A stretch of DNA of 42,830 nt from Mycolicibacterium iranicum (GCF_001650495.1 NZ_LWCS01000044.1:1-42830); one strand, 5' to 3'; counted from the first letter of the stretch, positions 6,491-14,473 are shown. A program made the numbers and translations. Notes: generated by a model not told the origin, from the sequence alone.

Positions 6491-6709
6491 ATGTCTACGA
6501 AGCGGGCCGTAACCAAGAGTCACGATCGTGACGAACTACTCACCATCAATGAAGCGGCTGAACTACTCAAGGTCCATCACCGGACAATTCGCCGATTCAT
6601 CACCACTGGCAGACTGCCGGGATACCACCTCACGGCGCGCACAGTTCGGCTGCGCCGCAGCGATGTTGAGAAATTGCTGACACCCATCCCGACCGGGTTT
6701 CGGTTCTGA
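6491..6709 (+). CDS. Excisionase-like MerR/HTH_17 DNA-binding protein
   Basis: The 72-residue product contains a winged helix-turn-helix of the excisionase/HTH_17 type: LLTINEAAELLKVHHRTIRR (about residues 16-35), then GRLPGYHLTARTVRLRRSDVEKLL. Proteins of this kind bind next to att sites and bias a tyrosine integrase toward excision. They may also repress integrase transcription. AGAAGGA lies 12 nt upstream of the ATG. The gene opens the rightward operon and is followed by the RepA-like gene after a short gap. A pure transcription-factor role is the alternative. Confidence 0.75.
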   Translation: MSTKRAVTKSHDRDELLTINEAAELLKVHHRTIRRFITTGRLPGYHLTARTVRLRRSDVEKLLTPIPTGFRF

Positions 6710-6735
6710 CGTGTCAACGCCAATGGCCCCGGCCG

Positions 6736-8469
6736 ATGGAGACTACCGACCGGGACCACCCGACATATCCGACTCCCGCGAAAGAACCGAACATGCCGAA
6801 GACTACCAGCGCAGCGCGCAGGCCACCTCGCGTAAAGCCTGTCAAGCCCCGCCGAGGCCAGCCCACACCGCCACTGCCCAACGTCTGCAATGAATCTGGC
6901 GAAGTCGACCTACTCGACAGCGCCGACTTGGATGCCCGTGCGCGTCAGGCACTTTCACTCGGCGCACCGTTGGACATCTTCGATTGGACACCTGTCGTCA
7001 CCGACGAGGTTCGACAGTCCAACCTCGACGCGCTACTCAAGTGGGAAGCCAACCTAGAACGTAAACGAGAAGCGCGGCAGCACAACAGAAATGGCTATAC
7101 CCCGGATGAGAACCGTAAGCGTCACATCGCGTTAACGATCCTGGCCAATGTCGAACGAAAGCTCTCCGAGGCCGCAGAGGGTGAGCGCGATACCGCCACG
7201 TGTAACGCCATCTATGATCTTGGCAAGTTCGTCAACGAGGACTGTCTGAGTCAGGCTGAGGTGTCGCAGGCCATTGAGCGTGCGGCGAAGTCGAACGGAC
7301 TTGCCGAGGATCGATCCAATGGCGGGCTGACGAAAATCAAGCGGGACGTACCGCGCCGTTTGACGAAGGCGCACCGAGACGGCACCACCGTGGACTGGAC
7401 ACGGTTCGACTGGCTCTATGACGACGAGCGTCACGACGCACGCGCGGGTGATTCATCTGAATCAGGCAAGGACACCGCTGACGAGTTTGACGAAAACGAG
7501 ACCCCGAGGCTAGCGACTGGGCTGCTGACCCGTACCGACCTGCTCGCATTGCCCAACCCCGAGCCGCTCATCGACAACGTTCTCGACCAGGGCACCACCG
7601 CGCTGCTGTACGGGAGATGGGGAACGCTCAAAACGTTCATTGCGCTCGACTGGGCGGCCAGTGTGGCCACCGGCAGGCAATGGCAAGGCCGCACGACCAT
7701 TGAGCGGCGAGTGCTCTACATCGTCGGCGAAGGTGCCTGGGGGTTCAAAGGCCGAGTGCAGTCGTGGGAAACAGGCTGGCAGCAGACCATCGCGGATGAC
7801 TCGTTCTCAGTGATGCCGATGCCTGTGAACCTGCTCAAAGCGTCCGAGGTAGCCGAGCTGGCCGCGCTCATCACATGGGGGCGCTACGGGTTGGTCATTC
7901 TCGACACGCTGGCAAGGTGCATGGTCGGCGGCGAAGAGAACTCAGCGAAAGACTCTGGCGTCGTCGTTGACTCGATGACCCGGTTACGCGATGCCACACC
8001 GGGAGGTCGCGGGGTAGTGATCGGCGTTCACCATGCGGGAAAGGACACCAAGACGCTGCGCGGCTCATCTGCTTTCGAGGCCGGTGTCGACACGGTGTAT
8101 TTCACCAGCCGCGACGAGCAGGTCGTCACGCTAACCAGAGAGAAGCGCAAGGACGGTCCTGAATCTGACGTCCATTTGCTCGAATTCGATTCTATACCAG
8201 GCACTTTGAGTGGAACGTTGCGAATGTCACACGGAATGTCTCACGATGCTGAGACAGGTGAACGCGCCGCAACATTACGTCTCATCATGTCTCAGCACTT
8301 CAGTCTCACCGGAGCAAGCGCCGCAGAGCTACGCCGTCTTGTCGTTGACGACGGACCACTGACCCGAGCAACGTTCTACCGTGCACTGTCTGACCTGCTG
8401 AAAGAGGGATGGCTTACCAACACCGGCAGCGATAAACGACCGTTCTACCGAATAGCGACAGCAAACTAA
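6736..8469 (+). CDS. RepA-like AAA ATPase/helicase of the element
   Basis: The 577-residue product has a basic, proline-rich N-terminus, a central region of unknown fold (about 60-260) and a RecA-type AAA_25/RepA domain. Walker A is GRWGTLKT (residues 293-300) and Walker B is LVILDT (D390). The downstream motif VHHAGKDTKTLRGSSAF is typical of hexameric RepA-type replicative helicases of plasmids and satellites. The C-terminal 90 residues look like a winged helix (LRRLVVDDGPLTRATFYRAL). It probably unwinds the element's origin; the hexamer cluster overlapping and following its 3' end supports this. ATG 6793, with AAAGAA upstream, is an alternative start that would shorten it by 19 residues. 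Confidence 0.8.
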   Translation: METTDRDHPTYPTPAKEPNMPKTTSAARRPPRVKPVKPRRGQPTPPLPNVCNESGEVDLLDSADLDARARQALSLGAPLDIFDWTPVVTDEVRQSNLDALLKWEANLERKREARQHNRNGYTPDENRKRHIALTILANVERKLSEAAEGERDTATCNAIYDLGKFVNEDCLSQAEVSQAIERAAKSNGLAEDRSNGGLTKIKRDVPRRLTKAHRDGTTVDWTRFDWLYDDERHDARAGDSSESGKDTADEFDENETPRLATGLLTRTDLLALPNPEPLIDNVLDQGTTALLYGRWGTLKTFIALDWAASVATGRQWQGRTTIERRVLYIVGEGAWGFKGRVQSWETGWQQTIADDSFSVMPMPVNLLKASEVAELAALITWGRYGLVILDTLARCMVGGEENSAKDSGVVVDSMTRLRDATPGGRGVVIGVHHAGKDTKTLRGSSAFEAGVDTVYFTSRDEQVVTLTREKRKDGPESDVHLLEFDSIPGTLSGTLRMSHGMSHDAETGERAATLRLIMSQHFSLTGASAAELRRLVVDDGPLTRATFYRALSDLLKEGWLTNTGSDKRPFYRIATAN

Positions 8470-8565
8470 TGTCTCATCCGCGTCTCACAACGTCTCACAT
8501 CAGACGCAATGTCTCATCTCACCTCCCCCCCTTTAGGGGGTGAGACGTGAGACTGAGACTGAGAC
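8238..8565. repeat. Iteron-like cluster of GTCTCA/TGAGAC hexamers (candidate replication origin)
   Basis: Thirteen copies occur in 328 nt. GTCTCA is at 8238, 8279, 8289, 8303, 8471, 8482, 8492 and 8511. TGAGAC is at 8250, 8541, 8548, 8554 and 8560. The last four are tandem at 6-7 nt steps. The two orientations flank a C-run/TTTA/G-run hairpin (8525-8540), giving a large inverted repeat. About 0.2 copies would be expected by chance. The position at the 3' end of a RepA-like helicase gene is typical for an origin. Confidence 0.6.
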
Positions 8566-8630
8566 CTATCGAGCCGAGGCGGCATCGCCTTGGTCTGACG
8601 TGGTGCGCGGCTGGCTTACCCTTGGTCGAC

Positions 8631-9017
8631 ATGACACGCGCACCGCAACTCAGTCACTTCGGCCGCGCACTCTCGGCCGTGATTCCCCCACCAATGCCGA
8701 AGGCAGCGTGTCAGGGCCGCTGGGACTTGTTCGACCCCATCGAAGACCGGACACGCCGCAAGGCCAACCACGCGAAAGCAATCCGAATCTGTCGGCAATG
8801 CCCCGAGCTGACGACCTGCCAACGTTGGTTCGACGGGTTGCCTACCACCCGTGCCGCTGGCCTGCCGCTCGGCGTAGTCGCCGGGCAGGTGCTGCAACAC
8901 AGGTCCAGAGAAGAGACACCGTCGCGGTCTCGTCCGAGCCGGGTCGGTGTCTCAGCAAGTGCGCGGGCACGAGCAACGCGAGCACTCCGAGCCAGACGCA
9001 GGACGGCGGCGTATTAG
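8631..9017 (+). CDS. WhiB-like iron-sulfur regulator (element-borne)
   Basis: With ATG 8631 the product has 128 residues. The four cysteines of the Wbl family are present as C27, C54, C57 and C63 (C...CXXCX5C, in RICRQCPELTTC). ACQGRWDLF resembles the start of WhiB domains. The usual GVWGG turn is altered to GVVAG, and a basic Arg/Ala/Ser-rich tail follows. Wbl proteins bind a 4Fe-4S cluster and regulate transcription with sigma factor; phage copies such as TM4 WhiB can down-regulate host whiB genes and affect superinfection. Upstream in-frame codons from 8547 overlap the hexamer repeats and were not used. The ribosome site is weak. Confidence 0.7.
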   Translation: MTRAPQLSHFGRALSAVIPPPMPKAACQGRWDLFDPIEDRTRRKANHAKAIRICRQCPELTTCQRWFDGLPTTRAAGLPLGVVAGQVLQHRSREETPSRSRPSRVGVSASARARATRALRARRRTAAY

Positions 9018-9513
9018 TCCCTGGCTGCCCCACAGACGGCCGAACACGGTGGCACTGCTGTGAGTGATTGGGCTTGCCACTTGCGGCACTCCATAGAGCG
9101 ACGAATGCGAACCACGCCAGACAGCGTGAAAGCCGTTCTTTAGCAAGCTGATTCACGTCTCGCCGATGGCTGAAAGCTGTTGCTAGACAACGGGTCACAC
9201 CGCTCAACCCGACATGACAGTGCGGAGCTGGCAAACGAGACACGCTGTGCAGCAGAGGCATTGAGCGTCACCAATGACGCACCATGCCGAAAGTATGTGG
9301 TACCGACTTGCGCAGCGGCGCGGATCACGTGTCTGACCAGCGTAGATGACTAGGGGGGATCATAGTGTCCGTTACCGTCAGTGGCCCGCTGCTCGGCAGC
9401 TGACCTTTTGGCGCCGGGTAGTCCATCGTAGCTAACTCAGCGCCCCGTACAACTAATTCCGTTGCTGCACAACGTGATCGGCGCTAGCCGGGCCGCTGGG
9501 GTATGCTGATCTG
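9018..9513. other. 496-nt non-coding stretch inside the element
   Basis: No convincing ORF with phage-like composition is seen on either strand. The stretch begins with GTCCCTGGCTGCCC (9017-9030), a 14-nt repeat also found just after the integrase stop (6234-6247). It ends with the promoter of the next gene. It may hold a packaging or regulatory site, but nothing diagnostic is visible. Confidence 0.4.
9502..9507 (+). promoter_or_regulatory. Candidate -10 box giving a leaderless transcript
   Basis: TATGCT matches TANNNT and lies with its last base 7 nt before the ATG at 9514. There is no ribosome binding site before this ATG, so a leaderless mRNA starting at the ATG is likely. No -35 box is recognised. 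Confidence 0.45.
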
Positions 9514-9927
9514 ATGGCCACCAAACGTGTTGTTACAGAACATGGTTCGCGTGGATACTCCTATGGCTGCCGGTGCCTGCTCTGCAAGGCTGGCCATGCC
9601 GAACGTCAGCGCAACCGCCGCGCTCTCGGGTCAGGTTCACGCGAGACGGTCGACGCATTAGCGAAGCCACGGCCTATGGGCGAGACCGAACGGGCTGTGC
9701 TGGCCGAGGTCGAAATGATGACCAGCGCCCCGCGCACAGCCGACGTGCTGGCCTGCCGCAACCTCGCCCGCATTCTCGACAACCCGAAGATGGTCGCCCA
9801 TCACGCACGAGCTACCAAGGAATTCGTGTCGGCGCTGTACGTCATGCACCCGAAGCCACAGAAGCGCAAGGCCAAGCGCCGCCTTGCCGCAGTCCAGGAG
9901 ATGACCACAGGGAGGACCACCAAATGA
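9514..9927 (+). CDS. Phage-type protein with GCRCXXC motif, possible small terminase-like protein
   Basis: The 137-residue product starts with a GSRGYSYGCRCLLCKAGHAE segment (residues 13-32). This cysteine motif is seen at the N-terminus of many actinobacterial phage proteins and probably binds zinc. The second half is helical and basic (ADVLACRNLARILDNPKMV, ending RKAKRRLAAVQEM) and resembles small terminase or DNA-binding proteins. Its place, two genes before the capsid gene, fits a packaging role, but the family assignment is uncertain. The stop overlaps the next start (ATGA), so the two are translationally coupled. Confidence 0.55.
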   Translation: MATKRVVTEHGSRGYSYGCRCLLCKAGHAERQRNRRALGSGSRETVDALAKPRPMGETERAVLAEVEMMTSAPRTADVLACRNLARILDNPKMVAHHARATKEFVSALYVMHPKPQKRKAKRRLAAVQEMTTGRTTK

Positions 9928-10427
9928 GGAACAGCACACCAACATTCGATGACCGCAACGATGCCCGAGATTGGATGCGCCGCGACGTAGCCCGCTATTC
10001 AGATTCAGTTCTGGCGCTGGCACTTCGGGCTGTGGCTCGTGATGTGCTGGCCATGATGGTCAGCTATGGCGGCAACTATCTGCCGGTGATGTCGCAGAGC
10101 CGCTGGGATGCAACGGAAGTCATTACGGGCGACGCTATGCAGCGATTCGACCGGCTACCGGATTCACCGACTGACTTGCTCATCGAAGAGTTGGCATCGG
10201 CTACGTGGTGTGTCATCCACAAGAATTGGGCCAGCCATCCCGGCGAGTTGGCCCGCTGGCCGCTTGCCTATGGTCGACTGTTAGCCGCCGACGTCGCGAT
10301 GACCGAAGCAATGGCCCGCGCGCTGCCTGAGCCAGTGCGTGACCCGCTGGCTGACTATCCGGCAGACGTGGCAGGCGGCTACGTGTGGCACCGAGATAGG
10401 GCACCCGAGCCCGTTGACTCAATCTGA
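9924..10427 (+). CDS. Hypothetical element protein, coupled to the upstream gene
   Basis: The 167-residue, mostly helical acidic product is not recognised. Visible features are RNDARDWMRRDVARYSDSVL near the N-terminus, a tryptophan-containing middle (SATWCVIHKNWASH) and a proline/aspartate-rich end. It starts inside the stop codon of the preceding gene (ATGA overlap), so the pair is probably one functional unit. The position before the capsid gene is where phiRv-type elements carry packaging or maturation genes, but it has no protease signature and no other catalytic motif I can identify. Confidence 0.6.
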   Translation: MRNSTPTFDDRNDARDWMRRDVARYSDSVLALALRAVARDVLAMMVSYGGNYLPVMSQSRWDATEVITGDAMQRFDRLPDSPTDLLIEELASATWCVIHKNWASHPGELARWPLAYGRLLAADVAMTEAMARALPEPVRDPLADYPADVAGGYVWHRDRAPEPVDSI

Positions 10428-10779
10428 GAAGTTCGTCGCTCAGGAGGGCAGCCAGAGGGCAAAGCCGTAGCGCACAGTGATGGTCTAAGATTGGCCGCGA
10501 GAGTCGCTCTGCCCCTTCGCATTGCAACGTCTCCGCGTCGGCACTGACCCTGGCCAGACCTGCCCACGGTCAGGCCGACGCGAGCAACACCGAGGACCAC
10601 TTGCCAGCGTGGAAGCTCATACGGCAACGTTCGCGCCGCTGACTGAACACCAGCACCGGCAGTAGGCGAACGATGCGGTGACCAGTACCGTTGCCTTTCA
10701 ACGCCTCTCGGCTATTCAGCCATTCATTCTGCCTGCCCTAAATCTGTTGCAGGACAGGCGCATTCAGCAAAGGAAAACC
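10428..10779. other. 352-nt non-coding gap before the capsid gene
   Basis: No prohead protease or other convincing gene is seen. A -10-like TAAGAT occurs at 10486-10491, which would give a leader of almost 290 nt. An in-frame GTG at 10678 could extend the capsid ORF, but the added residues do not resemble a capsid N-terminus and AGGAAA before ATG 10780 marks the better start. Confidence 0.4.
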
Positions 10780-11946
10780 ATGCCCAACATTGTTCAACTG
10801 CGAGCCCGTGCCCAAGAATTGCTGGCTGAAGTACGAGCCAAGATGGCCGCGTGCGAGGCAGGCCAGATCAGCGCGAAAGCGCTCTCGAGCTACATGGAAG
10901 CCGCGTCAGCCGAAGACCGCGAGATTGCCGAACAGATCAAAGCCTACGATGCCAGCCTGTCTCACTCAGGTATGGGCGGCAGCTCTCTCGACAGTCAAGG
11001 CAACCCGGCACCGGCTACGGGTGGCGCACCGTTCGCCGCGCCGAACCGCGACAACGGCAAGCGTCTGACGTTCGGCACCAAGACCGCAGCCGCACTGGCA
11101 ATCAAGATGCTTGGTGCACCCGGTGGCCTACGGACCAAGGCTCTGGCACCTTCTGGTTCTGCCGCAGTCGGTCAAGAGTTCCGCCCTGATCCCATCGCAC
11201 TCGGCAAGCCAGCCCATTCTCTACTCGATGTTCTTCCCACCACGCCGCACGATACGGCCGAGTTCTCGTATCTCCGGCAGACCGTGCGCACCAACAACGC
11301 CGCCGTCGTGCCTGACTACCAACTCAAGCCAACATCGGTCTATTCGGTTGAGCGCATCGAAGATCGGCTCGACGTGATCGCGCATCTTTCCGAACCTGTT
11401 CCGAGATTCTGGTTTCAGGACAACGAGGCACTGACCGGGTTCCTGGCCAACGAGCTGGACTACGGGTTGCGTGTCGCGGTCGAGGCAAAAGTGTTGAGTG
11501 ACATCAACGCCACCTCTGGCCTGCAAACGGTCACAGACACCACGAGTCAGACGTTGGTGAGATTGCGCAAGTCCCTGACCCTGCTAGAGCAGTCGGGGTA
11601 CTCGCCCGGGTTCTTTCTGCTTGACCCTGTCGACTGGGAAGGTATCGAACTGTTGCTGACGTCGTCTGGCGCGACAGACATGCAGGGCATTCCGTATGAC
11701 CCCGCGCAGCGACGACTGTTCGGCGTGCCGGTCGTGGTCAGCGTGGCGCAAGCGGCCGGTGTCGGTCATACGGTCGCGGCCGGTGCGGTGGCACTGGACA
11801 CGGGCAGCGAGGGTACCGGCGTGCAGTGGTCGGAAAGTCACGCTGATGACTTCGGTAAGAACCTTGTGCGAGCACGTTGCGAAGGCCGTTACGCCACAAG
11901 CGTTTACGCACCGCTCGGTGTCGTCACTGTCGATCTGACAGCGTAA
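10780..11946 (+). CDS. HK97-fold major capsid protein
   Basis: The 388-residue product has the layout of a phage_capsid (HK97-like) protein. The N-terminal helical scaffold/delta domain (about residues 1-75) is rich in A, E, K and Q and is followed by a Gly/Pro/Ala linker. The shell domain begins near EFRPDPIALG and includes the long-loop/P-domain region (VYSVERIEDRLDVIAHLSEP), a spine helix (ANELDYGLRVAVEAKVLSDI), and the A-domain region GFFLLDPVDWEGIELL and GIPYDPAQRRLFGVPVVVS. It should build the shell, or reshape a helper phage's capsid. A delta domain normally needs a prohead protease, which the element lacks. AGGAAA lies 3-4 nt before the chosen ATG. Confidence 0.85.
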   Translation: MPNIVQLRARAQELLAEVRAKMAACEAGQISAKALSSYMEAASAEDREIAEQIKAYDASLSHSGMGGSSLDSQGNPAPATGGAPFAAPNRDNGKRLTFGTKTAAALAIKMLGAPGGLRTKALAPSGSAAVGQEFRPDPIALGKPAHSLLDVLPTTPHDTAEFSYLRQTVRTNNAAVVPDYQLKPTSVYSVERIEDRLDVIAHLSEPVPRFWFQDNEALTGFLANELDYGLRVAVEAKVLSDINATSGLQTVTDTTSQTLVRLRKSLTLLEQSGYSPGFFLLDPVDWEGIELLLTSSGATDMQGIPYDPAQRRLFGVPVVVSVAQAAGVGHTVAAGAVALDTGSEGTGVQWSESHADDFGKNLVRARCEGRYATSVYAPLGVVTVDLTA

Positions 11947-11957
11947 GGCGGGCCATC

Positions 11958-12320
11958 ATGAAAGTGACTGTCACACAGGGGATTCAGGTCGTCCACGACG
12001 GGCAGGTTTACCTTAACGGCGCTTCGGCCGACGTGCCCGACGCGTTAGGGCAACGGTGGATTCGCAACGGGTGGGCGTCTGAGGACGGTCTGTCGGCGCT
12101 GCCCGACCCTCGTGGGTTGGGTAAGAGTCAGACCGAGCCTGACGTCTATTCGCTCGGTGCGCTTGAGGCCAAACCGGCAGGAGCGGCTTGTCGCGCCGCG
12201 CCGTCTCCTGACACCGAGGTCGACAAATCGTCTGGCCCTGGCCCTGCCAAACCGCGAGCGCAGCGCAGAACAAGACGTGACCCACGAAAGGCAAAGGCAG
12301 GCAACAATGATGACGAGTGA
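11958..12320 (+). CDS. Small protein downstream of the capsid gene (possible head accessory protein)
   Basis: The 120-residue product has a conserved-looking N-terminal part, VTVTQGIQVVHDGQVYLNGA followed by ADVPDALGQRWIRNGWAS. This pattern is often seen in small proteins encoded directly after actinophage capsid genes. The C-terminal half is basic, rich in P, R and K, and likely disordered. A head-completion or capsid-decoration role is plausible but unproven. It starts 11 nt after the capsid stop and overlaps the next gene. Confidence 0.6.
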   Translation: MKVTVTQGIQVVHDGQVYLNGASADVPDALGQRWIRNGWASEDGLSALPDPRGLGKSQTEPDVYSLGALEAKPAGAACRAAPSPDTEVDKSSGPGPAKPRAQRRTRRDPRKAKAGNNDDE

Positions 12321-12513
12321 GCCAGACGATTACGGGCCAGGGTGGGCACAGCCTGCTCCGGTGCTGCACGTAACGGGCAGCGGGTTCGATACCGAGGCTC
12401 GAATCGTGACGCCAGACCACGAGGCAGCACGGCCGCGCGATGACTGGCCACCCGTGTTTACCAATGGCACACAGCAATTTCACAGTGGTATACCGCCATC
12501 GCCACCGAGGTAG
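12307..12513 (+). CDS. Short hypothetical element protein
   Basis: The 68-residue product (MMTSEPDDYGPGWAQP..., ending GIPPSPPR) is acidic and rich in proline and glycine, and not recognised. It overlaps the previous gene by 14 nt (11 nt if the second ATG is used), which suggests translational coupling. It is the last rightward gene before the terminator at 12531-12564. Confidence 0.5.
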   Translation: MMTSEPDDYGPGWAQPAPVLHVTGSGFDTEARIVTPDHEAARPRDDWPPVFTNGTQQFHSGIPPSPPR

Positions 12514-12530
12514 GTAGGTGCAAACGACTC

Positions 12531-12564
12531 AAGGCCAGGTGATTCATACGGATCACCTGGCCTT
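12531..12564. terminator. Bidirectional hairpin terminator between convergent operons
   Basis: AAGGCCAGGTGAT (12531-12543) pairs without mismatch with ATCACCTGGCCTT (12552-12564) around an 8-nt loop. It lies between the rightward capsid operon and the leftward cargo operon and could end both. Confidence 0.75.
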
Positions 12565-12584
12565 AGGCGTCGCGTGACTGCGTC

Positions 12585-13907
12585 TTAGGGCAACTCCTGT
12601 GGGATGCTTCCGCGTGGCCACTTTGTTGTCTCATCGTGTCGGGCCCCACGAAAGCTGGTGCCATTGAACGTAGCCGAGGTGAAATTTGTGCCGCGCACGT
12701 CCGCATTCAAAAACGAGGCTTCTTCCAACTTCGCCGAGTTGAGCCGCGCTTTTTGAAGTATCGCGTCTGCGAAATCGGCGTCAAACAACTGGGCGCTGAC
12801 GAGCGCTGCACCAGTCAGGTCGGCACCTTCAAAATCAGCGTGTGGCAATTGTGCGCGGTCGAGACGGGTTCCGTGCATTATGGCGCGTTGGAATGTCACT
12901 CTGTTTGGCCATCCTGGGTCAGTGTTTGGAGTCATCTGCGAGTCTTGAAGTCGTGCGTCAGACAAGTTGGCCTCAACGAAAAATGCGCCATGTATCTCGG
13001 TTCTTTCGAGAGAAGCACCAGACAGATCGGCTTTCACGAATTGGGCGAGTGCTAGGTTTGCACCGTCCAATCTAGAGCGCTGCAAATCCGTTCGGCTCAA
13101 GTCGAATTGGGATAGATCGGCGCCCGACAAATCGATTCGACAGTCTCGCCAGCTGTGCAAGTCGTCGTCGTCTACAAGGCGGTGCGAACGGATGAGCGCA
13201 ACAATTGTTTTGCGGACCTCGACATCATTGGCCACGTCGTTCTGCGTCGGTGTCGGTGACATTGGCGACGTAGTAACCCGGGGAGTCCGCAACTGCGCGC
13301 ACAGCAGGTCGACGCAGACTTGGCGTTCTGCGTCATTTCCAAATCCATGCCAGTCGTCGGCTAGTGCCGCAAGCGCATACGCGCCAGCGTGCCGGACAGC
13401 GAAGTTCTCCGAGCCGAGTTGTTCAGCGACAGTGGTAAATCTTGCTCGCAACTCTCGCTCGCGGTCATCGTTTCGACGGTCGGTATCGAGTTTGTGGCGG
13501 TCCCTGTCGAGCTGGTACTTCTGCGAATCGAGGGTGTGCTGAGCATTAGCGATACGTTGACCTTCAATCGCTACCGCATGCGCCCGTTCGGCAGTGTCTT
13601 GACGCCGATACGCGACCAGCGCAGCGCCGCCGACACCGACGATGGCAAGGACGGTCGCTGTAGTTCGAGCGGCATCGAAGAGTTCCGTGCCCTCGACGTA
13701 CTCCATCCAGTCCCACCACCCACTGTCACCGCGCAGCGGTAAGGGCTGACGGGCGAGCAGCCACGCTAGCCACCAAAACAGCCCTACACCGGCAATCGTG
13801 ACAACGACGGTCCCGAAGGCGACGAGCCTGACTAGAGATATGCGCTTGTCGTCGGGCACAGATGGCGTCTTGCCAAACTGGCTGGGAGGCTCGGGCTCCG
13901 ATGGCAT
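12585..13907 (-). CDS. Membrane-anchored pentapeptide-repeat protein (cargo)
   Basis: The 440-residue product has two membrane helices (about residues 25-52 and 83-105). A charged coiled-coil stretch follows (DSQKYQLDRDRHKLDTDRRN), then a small helical segment (FTTVAEQLGSENFAVRHAGA, then LADDW and VCVDLLC). Last comes a right-handed pentapeptide-repeat helix in two blocks (about 255-320 and 335-425, A(D/N)LXX type) separated by a linker around TPNTDPGWPN. This arrangement is familiar from actinobacterial proteins of unknown function. It is encoded 2 nt after the stop of the partner gene and opposite to the phage genes, as accessory cargo usually is. A role in phage interference, membrane signalling or host fitness is inference. 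Confidence 0.75.
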   Translation of the reverse strand: MPSEPEPPSQFGKTPSVPDDKRISLVRLVAFGTVVVTIAGVGLFWWLAWLLARQPLPLRGDSGWWDWMEYVEGTELFDAARTTATVLAIVGVGGAALVAYRRQDTAERAHAVAIEGQRIANAQHTLDSQKYQLDRDRHKLDTDRRNDDRERELRARFTTVAEQLGSENFAVRHAGAYALAALADDWHGFGNDAERQVCVDLLCAQLRTPRVTTSPMSPTPTQNDVANDVEVRKTIVALIRSHRLVDDDDLHSWRDCRIDLSGADLSQFDLSRTDLQRSRLDGANLALAQFVKADLSGASLERTEIHGAFFVEANLSDARLQDSQMTPNTDPGWPNRVTFQRAIMHGTRLDRAQLPHADFEGADLTGAALVSAQLFDADFADAILQKARLNSAKLEEASFLNADVRGTNFTSATFNGTSFRGARHDETTKWPRGSIPQELP

Positions 13908-13909
13908 CG

Positions 13910-14473
13910 CTAGCTGAAATACTTGCCGGTCGGCCAGGCTGCCATCTTGACCGGAATCGGCGCACGGGGGTCTTCAACCACCATGGCTGGCACTGATGGG
14001 TCAGCGAATCTAATTGTGAAAATGTCAGTTCCGCCTTCGGAATGCGTGGCGAACTCGCTGAAGAGTCGAGACCGCCGCCAAGTGATTCCGTACTCTCTGA
14101 CCTCATCGACAGGAATAAAAACCGCTGTGTTTAAACGTACAATCTCGGAGATGGTGAGGTCTGCGGCGAGCACGTATACGCCAGGTGCGTAGGAGACCGA
14201 GTTGCCGCTGTTGGGTCGCACCAGAGTTGCGGCGACGTCGTGGCTCAGGTTCAGTGCAACATCATCAACGTCGGGGTCTACGAACTGCATGTGCACAAAG
14301 TTGTAGACACCTGGGCTCGTCGGTGCCTGCCCTCGAACGCGGCGCAGTCGGTCCCAGTCATGTTCGAGGTGGCTCATCGTGTCGACTTTCAGCAGAACAT
14401 CCGGTAGTGCTGGAAGTTCGACTGGCGGCAGTAGTGCATCGAGCAAGTACGTCTCTTCGGGGAAGCTGGCCAT
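13910..14473 (-). CDS. Hypothetical cargo protein, first gene of the minus-strand operon
   Basis: The 187-residue soluble acidic product is not recognised. It has LLPPVELPALPDVLLKVDT near the N-terminus, a region that looks beta-rich in the middle (VYNFVHMQFVDPDVDDVALN, SVSYAPGVYVLAADL) and a C-terminal part with EYGITWRRSRLFSEFATH and GGTDIFTIRF. There is no signal peptide or membrane segment. AAAGGACAG lies upstream of the ATG. The downstream pentapeptide-repeat gene starts 2 nt after its stop, so the two proteins are probably made together and may act as a pair. The operon sits next to attR, the usual place for satellite cargo. Confidence 0.7.
   Translation of the reverse strand: MASFPEETYLLDALLPPVELPALPDVLLKVDTMSHLEHDWDRLRRVRGQAPTSPGVYNFVHMQFVDPDVDDVALNLSHDVAATLVRPNSGNSVSYAPGVYVLAADLTISEIVRLNTAVFIPVDEVREYGITWRRSRLFSEFATHSEGGTDIFTIRFADPSVPAMVVEDPRAPIPVKMAAWPTGKYFS

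Noticed and set aside
8510..8570. CRISPR array
   Set aside because: The repeats are 6-nt units in both orientations without spacers of constant length, and no cas genes are present.
9514..10427. Toxin-antitoxin pair (two coupled small genes)
   Set aside because: The ATGA overlap suits such a pair, but neither protein shows a toxin or antitoxin motif, and sizes and position before the capsid gene fit packaging or structural genes better.
12636..13542. Plus-strand ORFs opposite the pentapeptide-repeat gene
   Set aside because: The repeated GCXAAXCTX pattern on the minus strand creates open mirror frames; only the minus strand shows pentapeptide periodicity, membrane helices and an operon partner.
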